Origin: Cupriavidus pauculus
GTDB lineage: Bacteria > Pseudomonadota > Gammaproteobacteria > Burkholderiales > Burkholderiaceae
DNA: 64,000 nt
Direction of reading: 5' to 3'
NCBI RefSeq assembly: GCF_022179805.1
Contig: NZ_BPUO01000011.1
Span: 124,001-188,000, forward strand
Positions 52,993 to 60,342 of this stretch are shown one piece after another (within the stretch, counting starts at the first letter, position 1; each line of letters starts with the position of its first letter). The position numbers and the translations under genes were made by a program. Below the pieces are notes generated by a model. That model was given only the letters and a program-made list of their open reading frames with translations. It searched no databases and was not told the DNA's origin.

Positions 52993-53499
52993 ATGCCCGA
53001 CGCCCCCGATCCAGGAATCGACCCCATTGACCTCGCACTGATGCACGCCACGCAGGCAGGCCTGCCGCTGGTTTCCGCGCCGTGGCAGGCACTGGGCGAC
53101 CAGCTCGGCATTACCGAGGCCGAGGTCATGGCCCGCTTTGCGGCGATGGGCGACCGCGGCGTGCTGCGCCGGGTGGGCGCGGTGCCGAACCACTACGCGC
53201 TGGGCTGGCGCGCCAACGGCATGACCGTCTGGAATATCGACGATACGCGGATCGCGGAGCTTGGCGAGCGCGTCGGCGCCTTGCCGTTCGTCAGCCATTG
53301 CTATCAGCGCCCGCGCCGTTTGCCGGACTGGCCCTACAACCTGTTCGCGATGGTCCACGCGCGCACCCGCGACGAGGCCACCCCGCAGATCGCTCAGATC
53401 CGCGATGTGCTGGGCCAGGCCTGCCGGGCGCACGACGTGCTGTGGTCCACGCGCATCCTCAAGAAAACCGGCCTGCGTCTGCGGGCCTCCGGAGATTGA
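52993..53499 (+). CDS. nirH: Siroheme decarboxylase subunit NirH
   Basis: 168 residues, AsnC-like: 'IDLALMHATQAGLPLVSAPWQALGDQLGITEAEVMAR', 'LRRVGAVPNHYALGWRANGMTVWNIDD' and 'SHCYQRPRRLPDWPYNLFAMVHARTRDE'. The last segment matches one in the NirL half of the fused protein, showing common descent. Follows nirG by 2 bp. A longer upstream frame overlaps nirG and is not used. Confidence 0.88.
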   Translation: MPDAPDPGIDPIDLALMHATQAGLPLVSAPWQALGDQLGITEAEVMARFAAMGDRGVLRRVGAVPNHYALGWRANGMTVWNIDDTRIAELGERVGALPFVSHCYQRPRRLPDWPYNLFAMVHARTRDEATPQIAQIRDVLGQACRAHDVLWSTRILKKTGLRLRASGD

Positions 53500-53502
53500 T
53501 CC

Positions 53503-54666
53503 ATGTTCAGAGTGTCCCGCTTCATGGAGGCGTTGCGCGACGGCGGCCCCGTGCCCGCGCCACGCCGCGCTGGCGGCCCTGTGGTGATCTGGAACCTCGT
53601 GCGGCGCTGCAATCTCAATTGCAAGCACTGCTATTCCACGTCGGCCAATACCGATTTCAAGGGCGAGTTGTCCACGGCCGAAGCCATCGCGGTGCTGCAC
53701 CAACTTAAGGCAGCCGGGGTGCCCGCGCTGATCCTGTCCGGCGGCGAGCCGCTGCTGCGGCCAGACCTGTACGAGATCGCCGCGCACGCCAAGCGGCTGG
53801 GCTTTCATCTGTCTCTGTCCTCGAACGGCACGCTGCTCGATGCCGGGCACGCCGCGAAGCTGCTGGTGGCCGGGTTCGATTATGTCGGCGTGAGCCTGGA
53901 CGGGATGGAGGCCACGCACGATCACTTCCGCCGCAGCCAGGGCGCGTTCCGGCAGGCGCTGAACGGCCTGCGCATCGCCCGGAAGTCGGGCTTGCGAGTG
54001 GGCGTGCGCATGACGTTGACCGAGGCCAATGCCGACGAGCTGCCTGACGTCGTGGCACTGACCGAGTCCGAAGGGATCGACAAGTTCTACCTGTCGCATT
54101 TCAACTATGCCGGCCGGGGCAGCAATCATCGCAGTGACGATGCGCATCACGCCCACACCCGCGTGGCGGTGGATTGGCTATTCGACCATGTGTGGGAGCG
54201 GGCTGGCCAGCGGCGCGCCGGCGACTTCGTCACCGGCAACAACGATGCCGATGGCGTGAGCCTGCTGCACTGGATTGCGCGCCGCCAGCCCGGCCGGCTG
54301 GCCGATATGCGGCAACGGCTGGTCAACTGGGGCGGCAATGCCACGGGCGTGGGCGTGGCCAATATCGACAACCTCGGCAACGTGCATCCGGACACGATGT
54401 GGTGGCAAGTCTCGCTCGGCAACGTGCGCGAGCGGGCGTTTGGCGACATCTGGGCCGACCGCAGCCATCCGTTGATGCGCGGGCTGAAGGCCGCACCGCG
54501 TCCGCTGGAAGGTCGTTGTGCGGGCTGCGCCCATCGCGACATCTGCAACGGCAACACGCGCGTGCGCGCCTACGCCGTGAGCGGCAACCCGTGGGCCGAG
54601 GACCCTGGCTGCTATCTGTCCGACGTGGAGATCGCCGAGCCGCTGGGCAAGGAGGTTGCCGCATGA
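53503..54666 (+). CDS. nirJ: Radical SAM heme d1 synthase NirJ
   Basis: 387 residues. The radical SAM cluster cysteines are 36, 40 and 43 ('CNLNCKHC'), followed by 'LILSGGEPLLRPDLYEI'. The C-terminal SPASM-like part binds a second cluster through 'GRCAGCAHRDICNGN' and 'EDPGCYL'. NirJ replaces propionates of didecarboxysiroheme by oxo groups. Starts 3 bp after nirH and overlaps nirN by ATGA. Confidence 0.95.
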   Translation: MFRVSRFMEALRDGGPVPAPRRAGGPVVIWNLVRRCNLNCKHCYSTSANTDFKGELSTAEAIAVLHQLKAAGVPALILSGGEPLLRPDLYEIAAHAKRLGFHLSLSSNGTLLDAGHAAKLLVAGFDYVGVSLDGMEATHDHFRRSQGAFRQALNGLRIARKSGLRVGVRMTLTEANADELPDVVALTESEGIDKFYLSHFNYAGRGSNHRSDDAHHAHTRVAVDWLFDHVWERAGQRRAGDFVTGNNDADGVSLLHWIARRQPGRLADMRQRLVNWGGNATGVGVANIDNLGNVHPDTMWWQVSLGNVRERAFGDIWADRSHPLMRGLKAAPRPLEGRCAGCAHRDICNGNTRVRAYAVSGNPWAEDPGCYLSDVEIAEPLGKEVAA

Positions 54667-56150
54667 AACGCCTGATCGCGGCAATCGCCCTGACGGCATC
54701 GGCCTGGGCCGGCGCACAGACCACGCCGCCCGCCACGCTGGCTGATACCGAGGTGGTATTCCAGCAGCACTGCGCGGCTTGCCATGGCGCGGACCGGCTC
54801 GGCGGCATGGGGCCAGCGCTGTTGCCGGAAAGCCTGGAACGGCTCAAGCCCGATGCGTTGCGCGATGTGCTGCGCAACGGCCGCGCCGCCACGCAGATGC
54901 CCGGCTTTGCCGACCAGTTGCCGGCGGCGACGCTCGACCAGCTTGCCACCTGGCTGCGCACGGCGCCTGCGGTGGTGCCGCACTGGCAGGCGGCGGACAT
55001 TCGCGCCTCGCGCGTGGTCCATCACGCACCGGGCAGCCTGCCGGACCGGCCGGTGTTCCAGGCCGATGCTGGCAACCTGTTCCTGGTGGTGGAATCGGGC
55101 AGCCATCACCTGAGCGTGCTCGATGGCGACAAGCTGGTACCGATCCATCGGTTCCAGACGCGCTTCGCGCTGCACGGCGGCCCCAAGTTCAGCCGCGACG
55201 GGCGCTATGTCTTCGTGGCCAGCCGCGACGGCTGGATCAGCAAGTTCGACTTGTGGAACCTGAAGCTGGTGGCCGAGATCAGGGTGGGGCTGAACACGCG
55301 CAATGTGGCGGTCAGCGACGACGGCAAGTGGGTCATGGCCGGCAACACGCTGCCGCAAACCATGGTGCTGCTGCATGCCGATGATCTGTCGCTGGAGCGG
55401 GTGTATCCGGTGACTGGCGCCAATGCCAAGGCGTCGCGCGTGTCAGCCGTGTACGACGCCGCGCCGCGTGCATCGTTCATCGCAGCGCTGCGCGATATTC
55501 CCGAGGTCTGGGAGATTCCCTACGCCACGCTGGAGCCGCGCGCGATCAAGCTGGACGATGTGCTCGACGACTTCTTCTTCGACCAGCCGTATCGCCACAT
55601 ACTCGGCGCGTCGCGCAGCGGTGGCGGGCAGGTGATCGACATCGATGCCGGGCGCAAGGTGGCCGATCTGGCGCTGTCCGGCATGCCGCACCTGGGTAGC
55701 GGCATTACGTGGCAGCGCAATGGGCGCGACGTGATGGCGTCGCCGAACCTGAAGCAGGGCGCGCTGAGCGTGATCGACATGGGCACCTGGAAGACCGTGG
55801 CCACGATTGCCACCAACGGGCCGGGGTTTTTCATTCGCAGCCACGAAGCCACGCCCTATGCCTGGACCGACGCAATGATGAGCCCGCGCCGCGACACGCT
55901 GCAGATCATCGACAAGCAGACGCTGGCCGTGGTGGGCAGCGTGACGCCGTCGCCGGGGCGGACGGCCGCGCATGTGGAATTCACGCGTGACGGCCGCTAC
56001 GCGCTGGTCAGCCTGATGGAGCAGGACGGCGCCATCGTGGTGTACGACGCGGCCACGTTCCGGGAGGTCAAGCGCCTGCCGATGGACCGCCCGGTGGGCA
56101 AGTACAACGTCTTCAACAAGACCACACGGTCTTCGGGCACGAGCCACTGA
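54663..56150 (+). CDS. nirN: Dihydro-heme d1 dehydrogenase NirN
   Basis: 495 residues. Signal peptide to about residue 19 ('ASAWAGAQ'), heme c site CAACH at 37-41, then a heme d1 propeller. NirN oxidises the last bond to give heme d1 and hands it to NirS. It resembles NirS overall but has a shorter cytochrome domain and lacks the NirS C-terminus. The ATG overlaps the nirJ stop. Confidence 0.93.
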   Translation: MKRLIAAIALTASAWAGAQTTPPATLADTEVVFQQHCAACHGADRLGGMGPALLPESLERLKPDALRDVLRNGRAATQMPGFADQLPAATLDQLATWLRTAPAVVPHWQAADIRASRVVHHAPGSLPDRPVFQADAGNLFLVVESGSHHLSVLDGDKLVPIHRFQTRFALHGGPKFSRDGRYVFVASRDGWISKFDLWNLKLVAEIRVGLNTRNVAVSDDGKWVMAGNTLPQTMVLLHADDLSLERVYPVTGANAKASRVSAVYDAAPRASFIAALRDIPEVWEIPYATLEPRAIKLDDVLDDFFFDQPYRHILGASRSGGGQVIDIDAGRKVADLALSGMPHLGSGITWQRNGRDVMASPNLKQGALSVIDMGTWKTVATIATNGPGFFIRSHEATPYAWTDAMMSPRRDTLQIIDKQTLAVVGSVTPSPGRTAAHVEFTRDGRYALVSLMEQDGAIVVYDAATFREVKRLPMDRPVGKYNVFNKTTRSSGTSH

Positions 56151-56166
56151 ATAGAGAGATGACACG

Positions 56167-56949
56167 ATGATTTCGCGGAAAACAGGCAAGGTGTGGCTGG
56201 TGGGCGTGGGCCCAGGTGACCCCGATCTGGTGACGGTCAAGGCGGCGCGGGCACTGTCCGAGGCGCAGGTCTGGCTGATCGACGATCTGGTGCCGGATTT
56301 CATGAACTGTTACGCCAGCCCCGGGACGGAGATCGTGCCGGTGGGCAAGCGCGGCGGCCGTTGTTCGGTGAGCCAGGCCAGTATTCACGCCCAGACGCTG
56401 GCACACGCGCTGGCCGGGCGCAGCGTGGCGCGCGTGAAAGGCGGCGACCCGCTGATGTTCGGCCGGGGTGGCGAGGAGGCGGCGTTCCTGAGGGGACACG
56501 GTCTGGAAGTCGAGGTGGTCAACGGCATCAGCAGTGGGCTGGCAGCGGCGCAGTCACTGGGCATCGCGCTGACGCACCGGGCGCACTGCCATGGCGTGAC
56601 GTTCGTCACCGCACACACACGTGGAGATGGCGAACCCGACTGGCGGGCGCTGGCGGCCAGTGGTACTACGTTGGTGATCTACATGGGCATGCATCGGATT
56701 GCGACGATTCGTGAGTCGCTGCTGGCAGCCGGCATGCGCGCCGATATGCCGGCCGGCGCGGTGATGCACGCGAGCTGTGCGGACGAACGCCGCTGGGTAG
56801 GTACGCTGGGCACGTTGACCGAGGCCGTCAACGCCGGCTTGGCCAGCCCGTCGATCATTCTGGTGGGTGAAGTGGTGGCGACAGCGATGGAACAACCTGC
56901 TGCTGCCGCTGCCGGTCTACCACTTGTTTTCTCCCCTCTCCCACGCTAG
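56167..56949 (+). CDS. nirE: Uroporphyrinogen-III C-methyltransferase NirE
   Basis: 260 residues, SUMT/CobA type. Adds two methyls to uroporphyrinogen III, the first step toward siroheme and heme d1. 'KVWLVGVGPGDPDLVTVKAARAL', 'VPVGKRGG', 'ARVKGGDPLMFGRGGEEA' and 'VVNGISSGLAAAQSLGIALTHR' are diagnostic. Its last codons (FSPLPR) and TAG stop are supplied by an REP-like palindrome, so the native end may have been slightly different. Last gene of the nir operon. Confidence 0.94.
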   Translation: MISRKTGKVWLVGVGPGDPDLVTVKAARALSEAQVWLIDDLVPDFMNCYASPGTEIVPVGKRGGRCSVSQASIHAQTLAHALAGRSVARVKGGDPLMFGRGGEEAAFLRGHGLEVEVVNGISSGLAAAQSLGIALTHRAHCHGVTFVTAHTRGDGEPDWRALAASGTTLVIYMGMHRIATIRESLLAAGMRADMPAGAVMHASCADERRWVGTLGTLTEAVNAGLASPSIILVGEVVATAMEQPAAAAAGLPLVFSPLPR

Positions 56950-56973
56950 TGGGAGAGGGGCGGGGGTGAGGGC
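56931..56973 (+). repeat. REP-like palindrome, copy 7, overlapping the end of nirE
   Basis: Perfect stem CCCCTCTCCCAC / GTGGGAGAGGGG (56933-56944, 56949-56960), loop GCTA, then the CGGGGGTGAGGGC tail. The nirE stop codon TAG uses the loop and second arm. Faces copy 8 across 42 bp. Confidence 0.9.
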
Positions 56974-57015
56974 CAAGCGGTTCAAATTGCGACATGTCGT
57001 GGATTGAGCCGCCAA

Positions 57016-57059
57016 GCCCTCTCCCCCAACCCCTCTCCCGCGTTGCGGGAGAGGGGAGC
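57016..57059 (-). repeat. REP-like palindrome, copy 8 (tail to the left)
   Basis: GCCCTCTCCCCCAA tail and stem CCCCTCTCCCGC / GCGGGAGAGGGG (57030-57041, 57045-57056). The spacer from copy 7 contains GCGGTTCAAATTGCGAC, related to that between copies 5 and 6. Confidence 0.9.
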
Positions 57060-57094
57060 AAAATCAACGAGGCAATATTCCACCCCTCGGTTTT

Positions 57095-57126
57095 CTCCCC
57101 TCTCCCACGTTAGTGGGAGAGGGGAG
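57095..57126. repeat. REP-like palindrome, copy 9 (no tail)
   Basis: Perfect 14-bp stem CTCCCCTCTCCCAC / GTGGGAGAGGGGAG with loop GTTA, 41 bp from the norB stop. Three palindromes thus fill the gap between convergent nirE and norB and may block read-through. Confidence 0.88.
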
Positions 57127-57166
57127 TCAAAACCAAGGGAGAGCAAAACCAATCAGGTAGTTACAG

Positions 57167-59452
57167 TCAAACACGCTGCCGTGCCAACTGCCCTTCCGGC
57201 ACATCTCGCGTCGGACCCTTTCCCAGCAATCCCAGCACCACCTGCAGCGCAAACGTCAGCGCGCCCACCAGGAACACCACATCGCCGAACGTCCGGATCC
57301 AGCGCAGCGTCTGGAGAATCGGCTGCTGCATGAACGCTTCGCTGCGCGCGTACCAGAGCCCCTCGCTGATGCTGGCCAGCGCCTGGATAATGCCCACCGG
57401 CAGCAGGCTGGTGCCGATCATCAGCACAAGACCACCGTTAAGCCCCCAGAACGCAATCGACATCATGCGCGAGCTCAGCCGGTAGGCCGGCCGCACATAG
57501 CGCAGCACCAGTAGCGTGAAGCCCAGCGCCAGGAACCCATAGACCCCGAACAATGCCGCGTGAGCATGGACCGGCGTGGTGTTGAGACCTTGCACGTAGT
57601 ACAGCGAGATCGGCGGGTTGATCATGAAGCCGAACACCCCGGCGCCGAGCATGTTCCAGAACGCCACGGCCGTGAAGCACATGACCGGCCAGCGCAGATT
57701 TTCCATCCACGGGGCGCGTTCCTTGAGGCGCCAGTTTTCCCAGGCTTCATGACCGAGCACGATCAGCGGCATGACCTCCAGCGCCGAGAACGTGGCGCCG
57801 ATGGCCATCACCGGCGTGGTGGTGCCGGCAAAGTACAGATGGTGGAACGTGCCCGGAATGCCGCCGAGCATGAACAGCGATGCCGATGCCAGGCTGGCCG
57901 CGGTGGCCATCGGGCGCGACACCAGGCCCAGCGTGGAGAAGATGAAGGCCAGCGCCGTGGTAGCGAATACTTCGAAGAAGCCTTCCACCCACAGGTGCAC
58001 CACCCACCAGCGCCAGTACTCCATCACGGTCAGGCTGGTGCGCTCGCCGTAGAACAGGCCCGCACCGTAGAACAGGCCGATGGCCACGACCGACGACGTC
58101 AGCAGCGCCAGCAGGTTCTTGTCACCGCCATCACGTGCCTTGAAGGCCGGGGCGATGCCGCGCAGCATCAGCACGAGCCAGATCACGATGCCGGCAAACT
58201 TCCCGATCTGCCACAGCCGGCCCAGGTCCACATACTCGTAGCCCTGGTGGCCGAGCCAGAAGTTCAGGTGCGCGGGCATCTTCTGCGCGATGGCCAGGTA
58301 GTTGCCCACGAACGAGCCCACCACCACGACCACCAGCGCCCAGAACAGCACGTCGACACCCAGCCGCTGGAACTTCGGGTCCTTGCCGCCGTTGATCAGC
58401 GGCGCCAGGAACAGCCCGGCGGCCAGGAAGCCCGTGGCGATCCAGAACAGCGCGCTCTGGATGTGCCAGGTGCGCACCAGCGCGTACGGGAACCACTGCG
58501 ACACGTCGATACCGTAGAACTTCTGCCCCTCCACCGTGTAGTGCGCGGTAAAGCCGCCGATCAGCACCTGGAAGGCGAACAGCGCCACCACCAGGAACAC
58601 GTACTTGCCCAGCGCGCGTTGCGACGGCGTGAGCGCGAAGGTCGACAGCGGATCGCGGGCCGGGGCGGGCGGCAGCGGCTCTTCCTTGCCGCGCAGGAAT
58701 GCCCACGCCCAGATCAACAGGCCCACGCCGGCCAGCAGCACGACCACGCTGGTCACCGACCAGACCACGTTCTCGGCGGTGGGCCGGTTGTCGATCAGCG
58801 GCTCATGCGGCCAGTTGTTGGTGTAGGTGGCGGTATGGCCGGGGCGGTCGGTGGCGGCGGCCCAGGCCGTCCAGAAGAAGAAGTGCGTCAGCTGCGCGCG
58901 CCGTTCGGGCGATGGCAGCGTGTTCTCCTTCATGGCAAAGCTTTCGCGGCTCTTGCGCAGCTCGGGCGCGTCGGAGAACAGGCGCTGGTAGTAGTCGGCC
59001 GTCATCTCGATGGCCTTGGCCCGGCGCGGCGACACGGTCAGCACGTTGCTGGCGTCGGTCTGGTTGCCGCGATATTCGGCCTTCAGGTGCGCACGCAGCA
59101 GCGCCTGCTGGCCGACATCGAGCGCGGCGAAGTCCTTGCCGTGGCGCTCGCGCGCGGCCAGGTCCAGCCAGGCGGTGAGCTCGCGGTGCAGCCAGTCGGC
59201 CGTCCAGTCCGGCGCCTGGTAGGCACCGTGGCCCCAGATCGAGCCAAGCTGCATGCCGCCCACCGACTGCCAGGCGGTCTGTCCGTCGAGGATGTCTTCG
59301 GAGGTGAACAGCTTCGTGCCATCGGCGGTAACGACCTGCACCGGAATGGGCGGCTGCTGCCGGTAGACCTCGGTACCGTAGTAGCCGAGCAAAGCAAACG
59401 TGACCGCCAGCACGGCGATCAGCGTGAACCATAGTTTCTTGTAGGGGCCCAT
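57167..59452 (-). CDS. norB: Quinol-dependent nitric oxide reductase (qNor)
   Basis: 761 residues. Reduces two NO to N2O with quinol as donor. The N-terminal extension of about 200 residues (one membrane helix then a periplasmic cytochrome-c-like domain without heme: 'FTSEDILDGQTAWQSVGGMQLGSIWGHGAYQAPDWTADWL') marks the qNor type, which needs no NorC. The heme-copper core has about 12 helices with 'VRTWHIQSALFWIATG', 'WWVVHLWVEGFFEVFATT' and 'HHLYFAG', giving heme and FeB ligands. It lies 55 bp after norA and is probably in the same transcript. Confidence 0.96.
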   Translation of the reverse strand: MGPYKKLWFTLIAVLAVTFALLGYYGTEVYRQQPPIPVQVVTADGTKLFTSEDILDGQTAWQSVGGMQLGSIWGHGAYQAPDWTADWLHRELTAWLDLAARERHGKDFAALDVGQQALLRAHLKAEYRGNQTDASNVLTVSPRRAKAIEMTADYYQRLFSDAPELRKSRESFAMKENTLPSPERRAQLTHFFFWTAWAAATDRPGHTATYTNNWPHEPLIDNRPTAENVVWSVTSVVVLLAGVGLLIWAWAFLRGKEEPLPPAPARDPLSTFALTPSQRALGKYVFLVVALFAFQVLIGGFTAHYTVEGQKFYGIDVSQWFPYALVRTWHIQSALFWIATGFLAAGLFLAPLINGGKDPKFQRLGVDVLFWALVVVVVGSFVGNYLAIAQKMPAHLNFWLGHQGYEYVDLGRLWQIGKFAGIVIWLVLMLRGIAPAFKARDGGDKNLLALLTSSVVAIGLFYGAGLFYGERTSLTVMEYWRWWVVHLWVEGFFEVFATTALAFIFSTLGLVSRPMATAASLASASLFMLGGIPGTFHHLYFAGTTTPVMAIGATFSALEVMPLIVLGHEAWENWRLKERAPWMENLRWPVMCFTAVAFWNMLGAGVFGFMINPPISLYYVQGLNTTPVHAHAALFGVYGFLALGFTLLVLRYVRPAYRLSSRMMSIAFWGLNGGLVLMIGTSLLPVGIIQALASISEGLWYARSEAFMQQPILQTLRWIRTFGDVVFLVGALTFALQVVLGLLGKGPTRDVPEGQLARQRV

Positions 59453-59507
59453 GATGGGTGCGCGGGATGCGCGTTGTGGGTTGGCAGGAGTCGAAGGACG
59501 TCGCGCG

Positions 59508-60191
59508 TCAGTGGGCGCGGTCGGACGCTGGCCGGACGGCGTTCTCGAACAGCACGTTGTTTTCCAGATGGATGTGTTCCATCAGGTCTTCGCGGAACGT
59601 GCGCAGGCCCAGGTACAACGCGCGCCAGGTATTGCAGGCCGCGCGGGGCAACGTGATGTCGTGGGTCAGGTCGGACAGCCGCTGCAGCGCCACGCCGTGG
59701 TCGTCGTGTTCCATGCGCATCACGGTGATCGGCGCGGACGCCATGGGGCCCATGCCGCGCGACAGCATCGGGAACAGCACCTGCTCTTCCTTCTGCATAT
59801 GGCTCAGCAGTTCCTGGAACATCACGCCCAGGTGGTCGGCCAGGCCCACGGGGCACTCGGGGCGGTCGCCGTGCACTTCCTCCACGCGGCGCGCCAGGCG
59901 GATCAGTTCGGGCAACTGCTCGCGATGGCGTTCGTGAAAGCGCGCAAGGATGTGGCCGATCAACTGCTCGGCCGGCGCGTCGCTCCAGTCCGGCCCATCG
60001 GCCGGCGCCTCGGCCTGCAGCGCCTGCAGGCGCGCTTCGATGGCGGCGGCATCCAGACCCTTGGCCTGCGCCGCGTCGCGCAATGTGTGGGCGCCGCCAC
60101 AGCAGAAGTCGAGGTCGTAGTCGTGGAAGATCTTCGTCGCGCCAGGAATCCGGCGGGCCAACTGGCCAAGAGACTGGTATTGCATGCTCAT
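59508..60191 (-). CDS. norA: Di-iron RIC/YtfE/ScdA-family protein NorA
   Basis: 227 residues. N-terminal ScdA domain with the 'DLDFCCGG' cysteine pair at 30-31, then a hemerythrin-like domain: 'HILARFHERHREQLPELIRLARRVEEVHGDRPEC', 'SHMQKEEQVLFPMLSRG' and 'RMEHDDHGVALQRL', with His and Glu ligands for two irons. In Ralstonia eutropha the like-named protein is made with NorB and binds NO or protects against it. AAGGAG lies 6 bp before the ATG. Transcribed from the sigma-54 promoter upstream. Confidence 0.93.
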   Translation of the reverse strand: MSMQYQSLGQLARRIPGATKIFHDYDLDFCCGGAHTLRDAAQAKGLDAAAIEARLQALQAEAPADGPDWSDAPAEQLIGHILARFHERHREQLPELIRLARRVEEVHGDRPECPVGLADHLGVMFQELLSHMQKEEQVLFPMLSRGMGPMASAPITVMRMEHDDHGVALQRLSDLTHDITLPRAACNTWRALYLGLRTFREDLMEHIHLENNVLFENAVRPASDRAH

Positions 60192-60227
60192 GATTTGCTC
60201 CTTCTCAATAAGTGCAGCCGTCTCTTG

Positions 60228-60243
60228 TGCGAATCTCGTGCCC
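60228..60243 (-). promoter_or_regulatory. Sigma-54 promoter of norAB
   Basis: On the minus strand GGGCACGAGATTCGCA has GG and GC exactly 10 bp apart and differs from TGGCAC-N5-TTGCA at only two places. Transcription would start about 12 bp on, giving a 25-nt leader before norA. Confidence 0.8.
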
Positions 60244-60260
60244 AACAGAAAACTTCAAAG

Positions 60261-60273
60261 ATTCAACGATTTA
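60261..60273. promoter_or_regulatory. IHF-like site
   Basis: ATTCAACGATTTA matches WATCAA-N4-TTR with one mismatch and lies between the sigma-54 promoter and the NorR boxes, where bending would be needed. Confidence 0.4.
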
Positions 60274-60284
60274 CCGTTAGGTAG

Positions 60285-60342
60285 GGTTTTTTCGACCGCG
60301 AACCGGTGTGGTGAATCGAACCTGATTGGGGTGTTTTCAACC
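60285..60342. promoter_or_regulatory. Three NorR enhancer boxes
   Basis: GGT-N7-ACC occurs exactly three times: 60285-60297, 60310-60322 and 60330-60342. This is the known NorR recognition form and number. The boxes lie 42-100 bp upstream of the -24 element. The last one ends at the base before the norR ATG, so NorR binding should also affect norR expression. Confidence 0.88.

Noticed and set aside
52505..53499. Lrp/AsnC regulators within the nir operon
   Set aside because: The fold is AsnC-like, but sequence and context are those of siroheme decarboxylase subunits NirG and NirH.
54663..56150. Second nitrite reductase (nirS copy)
   Set aside because: It has cytochrome c and d1 domains but a shorter N-terminal part and a different C-terminus, and lies in the NirN position after nirJ.
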